64,000 nucleotides of DNA from Atherinomorus stipes (Eukaryota > Chordata > Actinopteri > Atheriniformes > Atherinidae). The notes below the pieces were generated by a model. It made no database searches, was not told the DNA's origin, and worked only from the letters and a program-made list of their open reading frames with translations. Where the stretch lies: the NCBI GenBank assembly GCA_023101725.1, contig JALJCO010012619.1, forward strand, positions 124,001 through 188,000, given 5' to 3'. The position numbers were made by a program, and so were the translations under genes. Shown one piece after another: positions 24,201 to 35,257 of this stretch (its first letter is position 1; each line of letters opens with the position of its first letter).

Positions 24201-27200
24201 TCAAATGACTGGGATTCTTTGGTGTCCAAATTATTTTTAGGAATCACCTTTGACCTTTTATAACATCCATCAAGCTGTTCCCTTCTCAGAGACAATGAAG
24301 GCTTTATAGATTTTGTTATTTCACAAGGATTTTGTCTAAACTTTACCAGGTTCCATATCGTGCAAGGTTAGCATGAATTAGACAATTTAATAGTTGTGTC
24401 TTTGTCTAACTTGTTAAGAGTTTGTTTTTCTGGATGACAGTCTTGGGTCTAATGTGCTGTGCCAGGGTTCTTCTGGGAGAAGGGAGGTAGAACTAGTGGA
24501 GGCTGTGAAGCAGAGGGAACAACATGTTCCATTTAGCAAAGAGGTGGAAAAAGGGGAGAGGTTGAAGGCTGCACCAGTGGGAGACTGGGAACAGCATTTT
24601 AGCAGTCTTTTTTTTTTATTATCAACAACTTTACAAAACTGTTGTGCTTCCAAGCACGTGTCCGGGTTTATTTGTTCCTTTTTAAATAGACTCATTATAA
24701 AGACAAATGGGGAGTCTGGATTGTCCGGATTTTGATTGCTATGTCATAAATGCACCTTTTTCTAATGAGCAGTAATGATCATGTCCAAATAAAAATTTTA
24801 TCTGACAATAACATGGGTTTTAATCATCAATCTAAGATGGTGGTCCTATAACACTGGCCACTTAGCCATCATGCACCCATTTTAGGAACAGAATGTCCTG
24901 TTTCATCCAGTCACCTACACCAGAACATCAATCTTTGTATTTAAAGGCTGGGCACATGCACACCACAGCCATGCTCTTTTCTCCCAGTAACTGAGCCATG
25001 ATCACATATGTCGCACATGTATAAGCTCACATGTCCATGAGAGTGCATGTGCATATGTTGCCCAATCCTGTCATAAGAAACTTCACTCAGTGCTGCATTA
25101 CCTCGACAGCATTCCTTTGGCCATTTCATCCGGTAAACTTACGTGTCATTTAGTTTAGAGGTTTGGACTGCAAACCTTTAACCACTAAGCTATAGTTTCT
25201 GTAGGAGATGGACTTCCCATCATTATGTAGTTTATGCCCCCCCCCCCCCCCCCCCATCCCTTTCCCTCTGCCTCCCTCCTTCCTTCTCTTGCTCTCTCCC
25301 TCCCATCTACCACACCACCCATTACTCTTTTTCCTGCTTTCTTTCCTTCCTTTTCCCCCTGCTCCTTCACTGCTTGCAGATGTGCCACATTCAGCTCAGA
25401 TTCACAGGAACTAACAGCTCAGACACTCACCTTTGCAAACAAAACTAACAAGAAAAAACGCTAGTCAGCTTTAACTGCAAAGCATATTTGCTTTATGAAG
25501 TTTTCCCAGTTTGAGAAGCTTTGCCAGCTCGTCTGTTGAGCTTTGTAACACTTTGCTCTCAGAGATCTTGTACTCTTGTGGAAACAGTTTTGCAAGTGAG
25601 CTTAGTATCAGATCAGATATAAATGGGGCTTGTATTTAGCTGGCTTTTGGGCCAAAGGCGGGCCCAACCCCCTCCGGATGTTGCCACGGAGACTCAGGTG
25701 AGTATAATCCACTGGCCATTCTGCACACCTGCTATGTGTCTTCAGTTTTTCTGCGGCTCGAAGCGGTGGTGGGTGCGGCTCTTGGTGAGGCTGAACATTT
25801 TGTACCGCTTACGCCCCCCATGCTCCTGCCCTTAACTCCTCCTCCATCCTGTCACTCACCCCTCTACCCCCCATCAGCCATCCTTCTCTTCCACCTCTTC
25901 CACCGCCATCTCTTTTCTATTGCGTGTGCACATGTTCTTCTATATATCATCCTTTTGTCAATGGTTCTTTGCTTAGGGTTCGGGGGGGGGGGGGGGGGGT
26001 TAGTAAGGCAGGGGAGGATGGTATAATTTATTGTGAGCTGAGTGGCGAGGGGGTACATCTGCCTGTTGAAGTGATTGTGTGTAGTTTAAGCCTGCTGTAT
26101 CCGAACAATAAAGAAACGCTTCCGCAGATTGTTGTCACAACCTTGATGATGAAATTTGTGCTAAAGGGACGTCCAAGGGTTCATTTGTCACGTTCAAAAT
26201 GCTAATTACAGCACGCTTCTGAGTTGTTGTGGGGCATATTTTACTTTATTGCACTTGACAGAATGGCTGCAAAGTCTAAATGTTTTTGCAGGGGTCAGAG
26301 ATGTGCACGTTTTTGGACTTGGCTGGAAAAGTTAACACCTTGTGGCACAGCACGTGTAGACTCCGCATTCTTCCTCAGACCTCCAGCTTTCCTCACATGT
26401 ATGCAGCCTTCCCTGGCAACTTTTATAGGCTTTTTTTCAGTGATGCTGCAGAGCTTTGTGAACTCAATAATTTACTTTAGCTTAGAAAATCAGACAAATG
26501 CCCCCTTCTTTGTATGACTGGTTTCTGCTTTGATGTTCTTTCTTTTACGTCTTATTTTTTTTCAACAAGTAGTCAGAGATCCTTAAAAACCCAAAGTAAA
26601 GACGTGTGACTACAAAGCTGATGTACAGCATCTCAGTGTACTGTCTCTTTGGGATAAAAGATCTTTTTAAAAGGTTTGTCGTGTGCTGAGTTTGTCTGAA
26701 GCCGTCTGTGTGCAAATACAGTAAGTACACAGTGTTCTTCAGCTTGGACAAACTGGAGGGGGTGCATATAGTGTGTGTGGGTACGTGTGTGTGTGTGTGT
26801 GCATTTTACGGCAGAGTAAAGCAGATTTATAGCTCACCTCACCCCCTCTTTCCCTCCGTCCTGTTTCCTTTCCCTTATATCCCCTATAACATCCCTCGAA
26901 GGCTTCATCTGGAGATTATGTTTACTCATCTTCCCTATATGAGCATTTCTGCACACTTGGCCTTTGTTCGGCAGCAGCCGTTCTTAAAGGCTGAAGATGG
27001 GGTTAGATGACTTTAGCCATGAATGTCTGGCCTGTTCGTGACAAGCAGTGTCTGCACACTCTGTAGTCGTCCTACAATGGAGAAGAACTGGCACAAGACT
27101 GGCTAAATAATTTAGTCGGACTATGAAGATTTACAATATTTATGTGACGCTCCCTGTGATTCCACTACGGTTCAACACACACGTGGCTGCAGAGTTGGTG

Positions 27201-30200
27201 CCGCCCCAGTGTCCAATTAGGCTGCTGCAATCAGGAAATCGAAATGCATGGTTGCAGTATACGTAAATGAGGATGACATCATCATGTCTAAATCATTATT
27301 TAGAATGAAGTAAGTCAGCAAGTAACTCTGATAAATGTTTTAAAGTAGAAACCTTCCTCATATTCTGGTAAAAGTGCAGTGACTTGCTCAAAAACCTTCC
27401 AGCAAGGTCTTTTTTTTTTATCAATCTAAACTGTCAATGAAATATGTAATAAACAGTATTAGGGTTTTGTGGAGGAAAGACTGGAGGGCAAAACAGAATC
27501 AAATACGTGGATTTTGCGGAGGGGGTGAAAAGAGGGTGTAGTAGTGTTCCATTATCCAATTGGTTGTAAGATTCCTGTAAGAAGTAGAAAGCTCCTCCTT
27601 CTTCCCAACAACAGTTTTGCACACACACCAAGTGTGCATTTGCCTTTTTGTGTTTGTATAGAACTACCAGGCCAAATTCAGGGTCTAATTTTGGCACACA
27701 TTTCCCTTTATGGACAGAAAACGTGCTGAAACTCTCACCAGGGTTTCTCTCCTGAGGCCTTAACAGCTACAGTTTGGCTGACAAACTGTTTTGTAGAGGC
27801 TTGTTTTGCTCTGGGCACATTTTTAGGACTCCTGTGTGTGCCTCTCCCAAAGCTTGACCTTTACAAAATCACAGAACAGGATATCTGTAGTGCATAAGGC
27901 ACTTAATGTTTAACAGGAAGATTTGCTTATTAATATGTTCCAGAGTGCCTTTGAAAGAAAAAAGAGAAGAAACATACTTATTGCCCATTCTGTTCTGTTA
28001 GAATAGATGCATTGTTTTTGCTGACTTTAGAATAAACTCCTCTCCCTCTTTTTTTCATAGGCAATACCCCCAGTTGAGGCTCTAGTGGTGGTTCCTACTG
28101 AATCGGAGGTAAGAAAAACAACTGTAGGTATATTTTTTGCTCTCAAAGACACTTTTTGGTCCCATTCACTCTCCTCATAAATTGACAGTTAGAAGCCAGA
28201 GGCAGATTAAGCAGGTGGGAACGAGTATGAGTGAAACATTACTCAACGTGACACTGTGAAATTAAAACCAGCTTGAATTTTTGAGCAGCTTGCAACAGAG
28301 ACAAGTTCAAAAGCCTTGAAGAGGCATTTTCATTCTTCTGCAAAGACAGATCGGCAAAACAGCAGTAAGCAATCTGTGCTATGAAATATGGAGGGGAACT
28401 CATCACAAGATGGGCATTTTATGGCATCAGACTCTCCTTTTTTATTTTAAGCAAGTCATAAATAGATAACTTGTCAATGTAGCAGTCAAATCTCATCAAA
28501 GATGCCTTGAAAATGTAAAAAAAAACATGATTTGATTAAGTAGAGGGACATACTGTATAACTATATAATTGGGGGGGGGGGCTTTGACAAAAGCATACAT
28601 TTTGATTAAACGTCTGTACTTAAATATTTGTAACAAAAGTACAATTTTTGACATGTAAATTAAGAATAAAATGAAAAAGTTAACCTTTAAAATGCAATTT
28701 CACTGGCTTCTTCAATGTGATGCTGACTGATTTTCACTTTATCAAACAATTTGATGAATATAAAACCCACTAAAACAGTTGCAGGTGACAACTTTAAACA
28801 GCTCACTCCTAAAATCTGCTTTCTACAGTGCTGTCTGCTTCAGTTTTAGCCATGCTGCTAGTTGTTTTTTCTTGTCACAGATGTTACATTTAAGCCTCCA
28901 GAGGAAGCACTCACTCTCCCATCAATGTTAGACAAAAAGGAAAAACACCCAAAACTCAAGAAACAAAGTAGAAAATAAATAAATAAAAAAAAATACAGAT
29001 TTTTGTGTTGAATGAGAGGAAGAACAGATGTGAACAAAATGGGAATGAAGAAGTGCTCATGACTCTCCCAAACCAGTTAGCAATGCAGCGTCTCAGTCTT
29101 AGCAGCACAAACAAGAGAGAAAATTGCTTCTGTTAGATTTTTTAAATTGATTTTCTTTATTTATTCATTCTTATTGAGGTTTTACATTTGTGAGTAGCTA
29201 CTTACTGCTACTTAAATGTGTTTTAACCCACTTAGCAGTAAGTAGCTACTTACTGCTACTTAGAGACAGACAAGCCTATAAAGCTGTGTGTCGGTCATAA
29301 CAGACAGTAGAACAACCTTTAAAAGCTTCAGTTTTGCATTTGTAATTGACAAAATGTTTTTAGGTCCTGTTGTCATCTGAAATATAAAGAAATATTTACA
29401 TGATGACATGTTAAATGAGATAACTTCTTTTTTTTTTAACTAGAAAAAGGGTTTTAAACCCAGCTGGCAACCGGTGTTGGGAAAATGAAATGGAAAAAAA
29501 CAACAAGAAAATACAGCAAAGTCTTGCAGTTCTTTGTCCTCAACTTTTCCAACACAGATAACAAACAAAAACTGTGTTTAAATTCAAGCTTTTCCAGGAA
29601 AGCATAGAAGGCATTCATCGAGTACGATCAATACCTCATTCAGTGTTTTGCTTACACCAGAACAGTTGTGGAAATGCTGGCAGGCTTTATTACTGACACA
29701 GAATTTCCACTCGTGTTTTAAAAGTTCACAGCAGCTCGAACGAGACAACTGACAATCGTTTCTGTAGAAAAGTGCTGAAAGTCCCAATGACTTAAGCTTC
29801 ACAGCTAATAAATAACACTTGATTCAGGTTTCGACATGAGACAGTACTCAGTTCATAATCTGGCTTACTCGTCCACCCCAAATGCGTTCAAAAATTGAAA
29901 AAAAAATTTAAAATTGACAAATAAATAGATCAGACATTTTATTGTTGTTTTTTTTTCTTTAATTTGTTTGTTTATTCAGACATTCTGTCATAAAATGTTT
30001 ATAATAAAGTGTGTTGTTTGTCACTCTCCAGATCCAGATAGTGGACACTGTAGTCATAAAGACAGAGACTGAACTGGTAAGTTGTTTCATTTTGACATTT
30101 GACAATGTTGACATTTTGTTCATGTACGTTAACTAAGTCTCATTTTGTCAGTGTGACACTTTATTTTTGTCCAATAAATGTTACTGCGGACAAATGTTTT

Positions 30201-32582
30201 CCTAACCCACCGGTTGAGAATCACTTATCTAGATGCATGTTGCATGCTTACTTAATGTGTGCCGTGTTGACTTTGCATGTGCAGACGCATGATGTCTGCA
30301 AGCCAGAGCCAGAGCCGGAGCCAGAACCAGAGCTGGAGCCAGAACCAGAGCTGGAGCCAGAGCCAGAACCGGAACCGGAGCCAAAGCTGGAGCCAGAGCC
30401 AGAGCCAGAACCACAGCTGGAAGTTGAAGCTGAGACCTTGACAGAAGCAGACACTGTGACACGGGTGGAAGTGGAGGTGGCCACCACAGAAGAAATCTCT
30501 GTACCTGAGCAGGCAACGGAAACCACTGAAGAAGCAGTGGTAGAAGAACTTAGTACTGACCAAGTTCCCGCTGAAGCAGAACCTGCTGCACACAGCGTGG
30601 TTACAGAAACTGTTGTTGAATCAGTGATGGAGGCCGCCACTGAGATACCTGAGCCTGAGCAAGTGATTGAAGAAGTCAGTCCTGCAGCCCCGACCGAGGA
30701 GGGAGAGGATGAAGGTGAAGTAGAAGTGTTGGATGAAGAAGATGCAGCTGCAGTCCCTGCTGAGCCTGTCACAGCTGCAGAGGTGCCGCCTGATAAAATG
30801 TTCTCCTCTTTTTACTTAATCTCTTTGTTTAAAGTCAGTTCAGTCGTCTTGTTTGTTTATTGTGAAAAGCATGCAGCTTTAATTGTTGTGTTGTTTTAAA
30901 AAATCTGTTTTCTGATTCTTTTTATTATCAATGATGTCACAGCAAATGACTGACAGCTCACTGTGCCCTTTTATTCAGGATGCTCCTGTCCAGTCTGTGG
31001 AAATCCCAGAGGTGAGAAAAATAAACTTATAAAAGAAATATGCTGCACTTTACTAAATAATATTTAAGAAATTTCTGGGGAGTAAAAATATGTATATAGT
31101 GCTCACAAAAAGTTAAGGATATTTAGCTATTTGCATGATGTCAGAATGAACCTAAAATGTAATAAAACATTTAGAGCTTCATTTGGCCTTTAATCAGTCT
31201 TCTTCATCATAATCTTCACATTTAGTCAAATAAAAGCAAGACAAATCAAATCAACTTTATTTACAGTATAAAGCACTTTTAAAACACAAGTGCACCACTG
31301 CTGGAATTTGCTTTATATAAAGGAACCATTGCATGATTCCATTTAAATGCATTACAGTATATTAATGACAGCATCAGCGTAGCATGAACTTTTTACCTTT
31401 TCTGTTCATTTCAACCAAAACTTGAATCCTCCTAACTTTTTGTGAGTATCATATATGCATATATATGTGTCTACAAAACCGATCTTGCACAATATGTTGT
31501 CTCTTCAGGTATCAGAAACCATCCCTGATGCTCCGGTGAAAGAAGCTGAAGCCCCTGTTGCTGAAGAGAAAGAGGTAAAAGTGAAAGTATACTTTTCTAA
31601 GTTCAGTTCAGTGATGTTAAAAGGTCGTACTTGTGTCAGGACTGTCAGCTGTATGCTCTGAGTTTCTTACTCTGAATATGCTGAATTATCTGTGTGGGTA
31701 ACATTTTCATCTGTTGTCATGTCCCTCAGGCTGTTGCTGACATTCTGGTGGATGACTTTGTTGTCACAGAATCAGTGTCAGCAGTAGAGGTTGCCATCTC
31801 TGCATCTGATGCTGTCCAGCAGGTTAGAACAGCACAAACAAGAACATACTGCTTTATTATCTCTTAATCAGCAGCCTATTTGTTTTCTTTTTGTTTTAAA
31901 CATTAAAATCAATTTCTGACTGAAAAAAGTCAGGATTAAACTTTACGTTTAAGCTGTGGCTGAAGATAAATTCCACTTTTGTAGCAACTCTTTAGAAGAA
32001 TAAGCATTTTTTACTTAAAAAGTATTATTGCATCATTTTTCAGTCCAGTCCTCCCACTGTTTTCAGGAAATTGTAACCATGACGGAGACCTTTAGCACTC
32101 AGATGGATGTGACTCTTGCTGATCCTGAGCCAGCTGCTCTACCTGCTGAAGATGTGATCGTTGTAAGCTCTGCTGTTCACCGCATGGCTATAAAAACATG
32201 CAGCATAAATCCACTAAATGCAAAAGGGTTCATTACTCTGCCTTTGCCTCTGTCCCCCAATCTCACCCCTCCTTTCCTTTCCAGGATGCTGCTGAGCAGT
32301 CGGGTTTGGAAATTCTGTCAGACGAGCCTAAACAAGAAATCTGTGACATGCCATGTCAGATGCAGGTCCCTGCAGAACCTGTGCAGCTCAGCTCAGCGGT
32401 AAATGAATTTAATTGCAAAGAAAACAAAAACTTCATGGTAGATTAAGCGATGCTATTATTTTATTGTTCATTCTTTATTTGACATATTCATCTGATTTAA
32501 TGTTTAATTGCTGTTAAAGGAGATCTCAATGGAGACAACTTTGAATGGACACATTGTTCCAGAGGTCTCTATTGAGGGTTAG
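21295..32582 (+). CDS. Acidic Pro/Glu/Val-rich disordered protein, 11 exons
   Basis: Exons: 21295-21339, 23567-24124, 28061-28108, 30032-30076, 30285-30782, 30979-31011, 31509-31574, 31730-31822, 32067-32162, 32285-32398 and 32520-32582 (stop TAG at 32580-32582). All have GT-AG sites and all coding introns are phase 0, so any internal exon could be skipped without a frame change. The product is 552 residues. Residues 1-15 are strongly basic ([14 protein letters not shown]) and could act as a nuclear or RNA/membrane-binding signal. Exon 2 adds a Lys/Pro/Ala-rich part, then three 20-residue repeats; exon 5 starts with an (E-P)n run; the remainder is Glu/Val/Ala-rich with PEV-like spacing and no Cys-based fold, transmembrane segment or known domain. 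I expect intrinsic disorder. I do not recognise the family; automatic pipelines often label such proteins titin-like or calphotin-like on composition alone. Alternative transcripts are likely given the exon symmetry and the second first exon at 25623. Confidence 0.8.
21340..23566 (+). other. Intron 1 of the acidic-protein gene
   Basis: A 2.2-kb intron with donor GTAAGT and acceptor TTGCAG. No exon or clear mobile element was seen. A less AT-rich part at about 22880-23150 has no recognisable motif but could be regulatory; that is only a guess. Confidence 0.5.
23807..23986 (+). repeat. Coding minisatellite: three 60-bp units
   Basis: Three tandem 60-base units, in frame within exon 2, encode 20-residue repeats of the form T/A-PKPE-x-x-LVE-x-x-x-x-EVEIVL. 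Units start at 23807, 23867 and 23927; the third has diverged at its end (EVEEIE). Differences are mostly single bases, suggesting fairly recent duplication. Confidence 0.95.
24125..25622 (+). other. Intron of the acidic-protein gene, upstream of the alternative first exon
   Basis: The first part is unremarkable. A run of 19 C residues at 25237-25255 is followed by about 130 bases of CT-rich sequence to 25375. Frames through this tract are Pro/Ser-rich by composition only. The end of the stretch would contain the promoter and leader of the 25623 exon; a GATATAAAT string at 25616-25624 overlaps the ATG and so is unlikely to be its TATA box. Confidence 0.5.
25623..25697 (+). CDS. Alternative first coding exon with N-myristoylation consensus
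   Basis: An ATG at 25623 opens a 25-codon exon ending in ACTCAG followed by a strong donor GTGAGT at 25698. It ends in phase 0, so it can splice directly to the exon at 28061, giving a predicted product of about 376 residues without the basic N-terminus or the 20-residue repeats. The N-terminus reads [15 protein letters not shown]: Gly at position 2 and Ser at position 6 fit the N-myristoyltransferase consensus, followed by hydrophobic and then basic residues as in membrane-tethered proteins. The frame has no acceptor immediately upstream of the ATG, which fits a first exon. This is inference from signals; no transcript evidence was available. Confidence 0.5.
25982..25999 (+). repeat. G18 homopolymer
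   Basis: An uninterrupted run of 18 G residues about 285 bases after the alternative exon. Together with the C19 tract at 25237-25255 it brackets that exon with complementary homopolymers. A tract of this length can form quadruplex-type structures and is also prone to sequencing error. Confidence 0.95.
26000..28060 (+). other. Intron of the acidic-protein gene
   Basis: No further exon is supported between the alternative first exon and the exon at 28061. A GT microsatellite occurs at about 26776-26801. The open frames here, up to 100 codons, lack splice support. Confidence 0.5.
29233..29258. repeat. Perfect 26-bp palindrome with a direct-repeat partner
   Basis: TAGCAGTAAGTAG followed by its exact reverse complement forms a 26-base perfect palindrome. 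The 22 bases at 29241-29262 also recur as a direct copy at 29193-29214, so one and a half palindromes lie within 70 bases. It lies in the intron between the exons at 28061 and 30032. Confidence 0.9.
30303..30420 (+). repeat. Coding hexanucleotide repeat (GAGCCA)n
   Basis: Imperfect GAGCCA/GAACCG/GAGCTG hexamers run in frame at the start of exon 5 and encode an alternating Glu-Pro stretch with occasional Leu and Lys. The complementary strand is open for 174 codons purely because of this composition. The repeat is likely to vary in length between individuals. Confidence 0.9.
31094..31454. mobile_element. MITE filling most of a short intron
   Basis: ATAGTGCTCACAAAAAGTTA at the left end recurs inverted at the right end (TAACTTTTTGTGAGTATCAT), giving imperfect terminal inverted repeats of about 25 bp. 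The interior contains a short TTTATTTACAGTATAAAGCA sequence related to the repeat at 8061. The element takes up 361 of the 497 intron bases between the exons at 30979 and 31509 and stops about 55 bases before the acceptor. A TA-rich context suggests a mariner-like family. Confidence 0.7.
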
Positions 32583-33610
32583 AGCCACACAACACAGCTC
32601 AGAAGACCTTTTTCTCTGTGTAAGTCTACCAAAACAGTGCATATATTCCTCAATTAATCCTAATCAGCTGTTAAATTATTCTGTTTACACTGTTGTAACA
32701 GCCACTAACCAAGCCTCTGCTTTATTCGTCTCTTTCAGATTCCCGTTTGGAGGACTCGAAGCTTTATACTGAGTCAACCAGCCGACCTTTTCATTTTTTA
32801 AGGCTTAAGACAGAACAGCCAGGAAATCGAAGGGACATCCACACTTTGAAGTGCCTTTCCTGTCCTGTTTTCTGTTGAAACATCAAACCAGATGTCAACA
32901 TGCAGAAACTGCTGCGCTCAAGGCAGCAACAGAGACTGATGGAAAAACAAAAAGATGTTGCGGCTCCTTTTAAACCGTATTTTCCCCACACACCAAAACC
33001 CCATTTTGCATTCGCCGTGGAAGCAGAAGTGCCCAAGAGAAGATTTATGAATGACATGAACACATTTCCACGCATGTTGCCATCTCTTGCGAACATCTGC
33101 CTCCATGCTGCCTGCACTTAAAGCATGTGAATACTGTAGCATGGACGATCAGGCCGGTAGTTTGTATTTAGGCCGGTTACTCATAAATGAGGGAACAACT
33201 CGTTTTGTTTTTCGCTACTGTAAAAGTCACCGATTTGGCTGATTTGTCTTTTTCAGAAGCATACACACAAATTTCCCCTCAACACTCGTGTCCCTGCCCC
33301 ATTTACTGTCCTCCAGTTTTCACTGTCTCAACTAAGTGCCAATGCTAAGGTTAGTGCGATGCTTAAAAGACATTGTAAAGCTAGAGTTTTAGGTCTTATG
33401 GCCACTGGAGCCTGGAGAATGACAATTTTCTGTCTGTTTCTTTTTCACTTTCTCCTTTTGTAATTCATTTTGTATAGACAGAATGATGTGCTACAGTTTT
33501 GTGTTCAAAGTCTGTGCTCTCGAGGGGAAATATGGTGCGATGTGAGGATTATTGTTGAGCTGTTGATGTGCTGCCTCCACCTTTGAAATAAAGCTGTAAC
33601 TCATCGCAAT
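32583..33610 (+). other. 3' UTR of the acidic-protein gene, with a UTR intron and polyA signal
   Basis: A strong donor (TCTGT then GTAAGT at about 32620) and an acceptor (CTCTTTCAG at about 32730-32738) suggest an intron inside the 3' UTR, which could make the transcript sensitive to nonsense-mediated decay if the stop-to-junction distance matters. The terminal exon runs to an AATAAA at 33587-33592. A 73-codon frame at 32900-33121 lies within it. Confidence 0.6.
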
Positions 33611-34272
33611 GAAGGAGCATGTGTTTTACTCGCCTCTTGCCTTTTAACAGAGTCACACTGCAGGGCATTAGTTAAGAAAACCAACGCGTTTGGAAGTTTT
33701 CTCTGTTTATGCATTGGTACTGGGTACTCCAGGTGTGCAAGGTTGATTGGTGTTTCTTAGATTCTCCCAGTGAGCATGAGTGGTTGTCTCTTTGTGATAG
33801 ACTGGCAACCTCACTGCAGATTGGAATAAGTGGGTATTAATCAAATAACAGTATGAAGACAGGAATGAAATATCAAAGCCAAACTACTGTAGGTTTATCT
33901 GAGGTAATATGAAAAAGTAACATACAGGGTTTGGCCGTGTGATGCAGCTAACCACAATAACAAAAACCTGATAAGAAGTTTGTTTTGCCGGAGTATGGAC
34001 TACCAGGTTCACTTTTTATATAAAGGCTGACAATTTTTAAGTAACACTGTTACGCAATATCTCTCAATCTATGACTATGAGGAAGCTACAGTGTAGTGTT
34101 ACTTTTTTTGCACAGTATCTTAGCTGTTTCTTGTAGCATGTTTTTTTGGACAGAGATCTTTGATGGTATTCCAGGGATCTGTTGGAGTCAGTCTCTCAGT
34201 CTGGGGGTCACGGCCCTTTGTGCCCTGATTACCACTGTCACCTTCACTTCCCGTATCTTTTCTCGTTCCTCC

Positions 34273-34660
34273 TTAAAGTTATACCGTGTAACTTTTGGCC
34301 ACTATGGGCACTAAACCTGTAACTTACCACAGGCGCCACAACTGTCTCAAAATTAAACAGTCTCAGTCTGTGTTTTGGAAAATTGTATCAGACCACTTTG
34401 AAAAGCTGATTTTTAAGTCATCAAGCCATTAATTAGAGCGCTCCAGGTTACATGATCCAAAGAGAGACGGCCCGCTCCTGAGAAGTTACAATGCCTGGTT
34501 TTTGAGAATGGCAGCCCCTCGGAGCAACGACATGCGTCAAGTGCTCTATACTGACAGCAGAAATCATCTATAGTTACTTATATTAATAATAATGTTAGAA
34601 TATAATGTATCATAATATTTGGCTAACATTGGGTTCAAAAGTTACACGGTATCACTTTAA
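34273..34660. mobile_element. MITE family X, copy 1
   Basis: TTAAAGTTATACCGTGTAAC at the left end matches the inverted right end (TTACACGGTATCACTTTAA). The interior shares GCCACTATGGGCACTAAACC, TGAGAATGGCAGC and other blocks with the element at 59310-59654, in opposite orientation. It has no coding capacity. It lies between the convergent 3' ends of the acidic-protein gene and gak. Confidence 0.8.
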
Positions 34661-34776
34661 GCTCTTGGTATTTTTCTAGCTTCTTGTGTTTCTGTCAGGC
34701 AAGATCATAACATCTGTCATTGCTGCCTTCTTCTGCAGCTTGTTAAATAGTACAATGTGTGGTTGGTTAGGTAGTC

Positions 34777-35250
34777 GTCCTCAAAATGTTTCATACCCTC
34801 CAATTAAAGAAAAGGATAAATATCACAATAGTGATTCAAATAACATGAAACTAATAATACATTAGAATTTTAAAAATCATGATTTCGTGAAATAAAATAT
34901 TGCTTTTGAAATGTGGTTGGAAATGATTTAACCAAAACTGCCTCAGACACATAAGAGCACCTTTCCCATGAACCAAAATACCTGTCAACAGGTGCAGAGG
35001 TCTTTTTAACGTTAGAGAAAACACTTGATTGCTGTGATTGCCTCAAAGTGTTGCTCAACAAAATTTTAGCTTCAGAGCCCCATCATGCTTATTTGTTTTA
35101 CGTTAGTTTTTAATATTTCTTTCAAACCACAATTCAAATTCAGTGTCATGATTTCCAGTAGTTATTTTACTTTTGTCAATTGTATCTTATTTCAGTGACA
35201 GCTGATAATTTTTCCTTCTGTAACTTGAGGGTATGAATAATTTTGAGGAC
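34777..35250. mobile_element. DNA transposon remnant family Y, copy 1
   Basis: GTCCTCAAAATGTTTCATAC at the left end is matched by the inverted right end GAGGGTATGAATAATTTTGAGGAC, so the terminal inverted repeats span about 24 bp. The interior block CCAAAATACCTGTCAACAGG and GATTGCCTCAAAGTGTTGCT recur in inverted orientation at 50640-51060. This interior resembles a high-copy non-autonomous DNA transposon of fish. It encodes nothing. Confidence 0.75.
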
Positions 35251-35257
35251 AGCTGTA

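Noticed and set aside
25208..25464. Pro/Ser-rich frames after the C19 tract
   Set aside because: They follow from CT-rich simple sequence and lack splice support.
30248..30772. 174-codon minus-strand Ser/Gly-rich frame
   Set aside because: It is a compositional shadow of the Glu-Pro coding repeat in exon 5.
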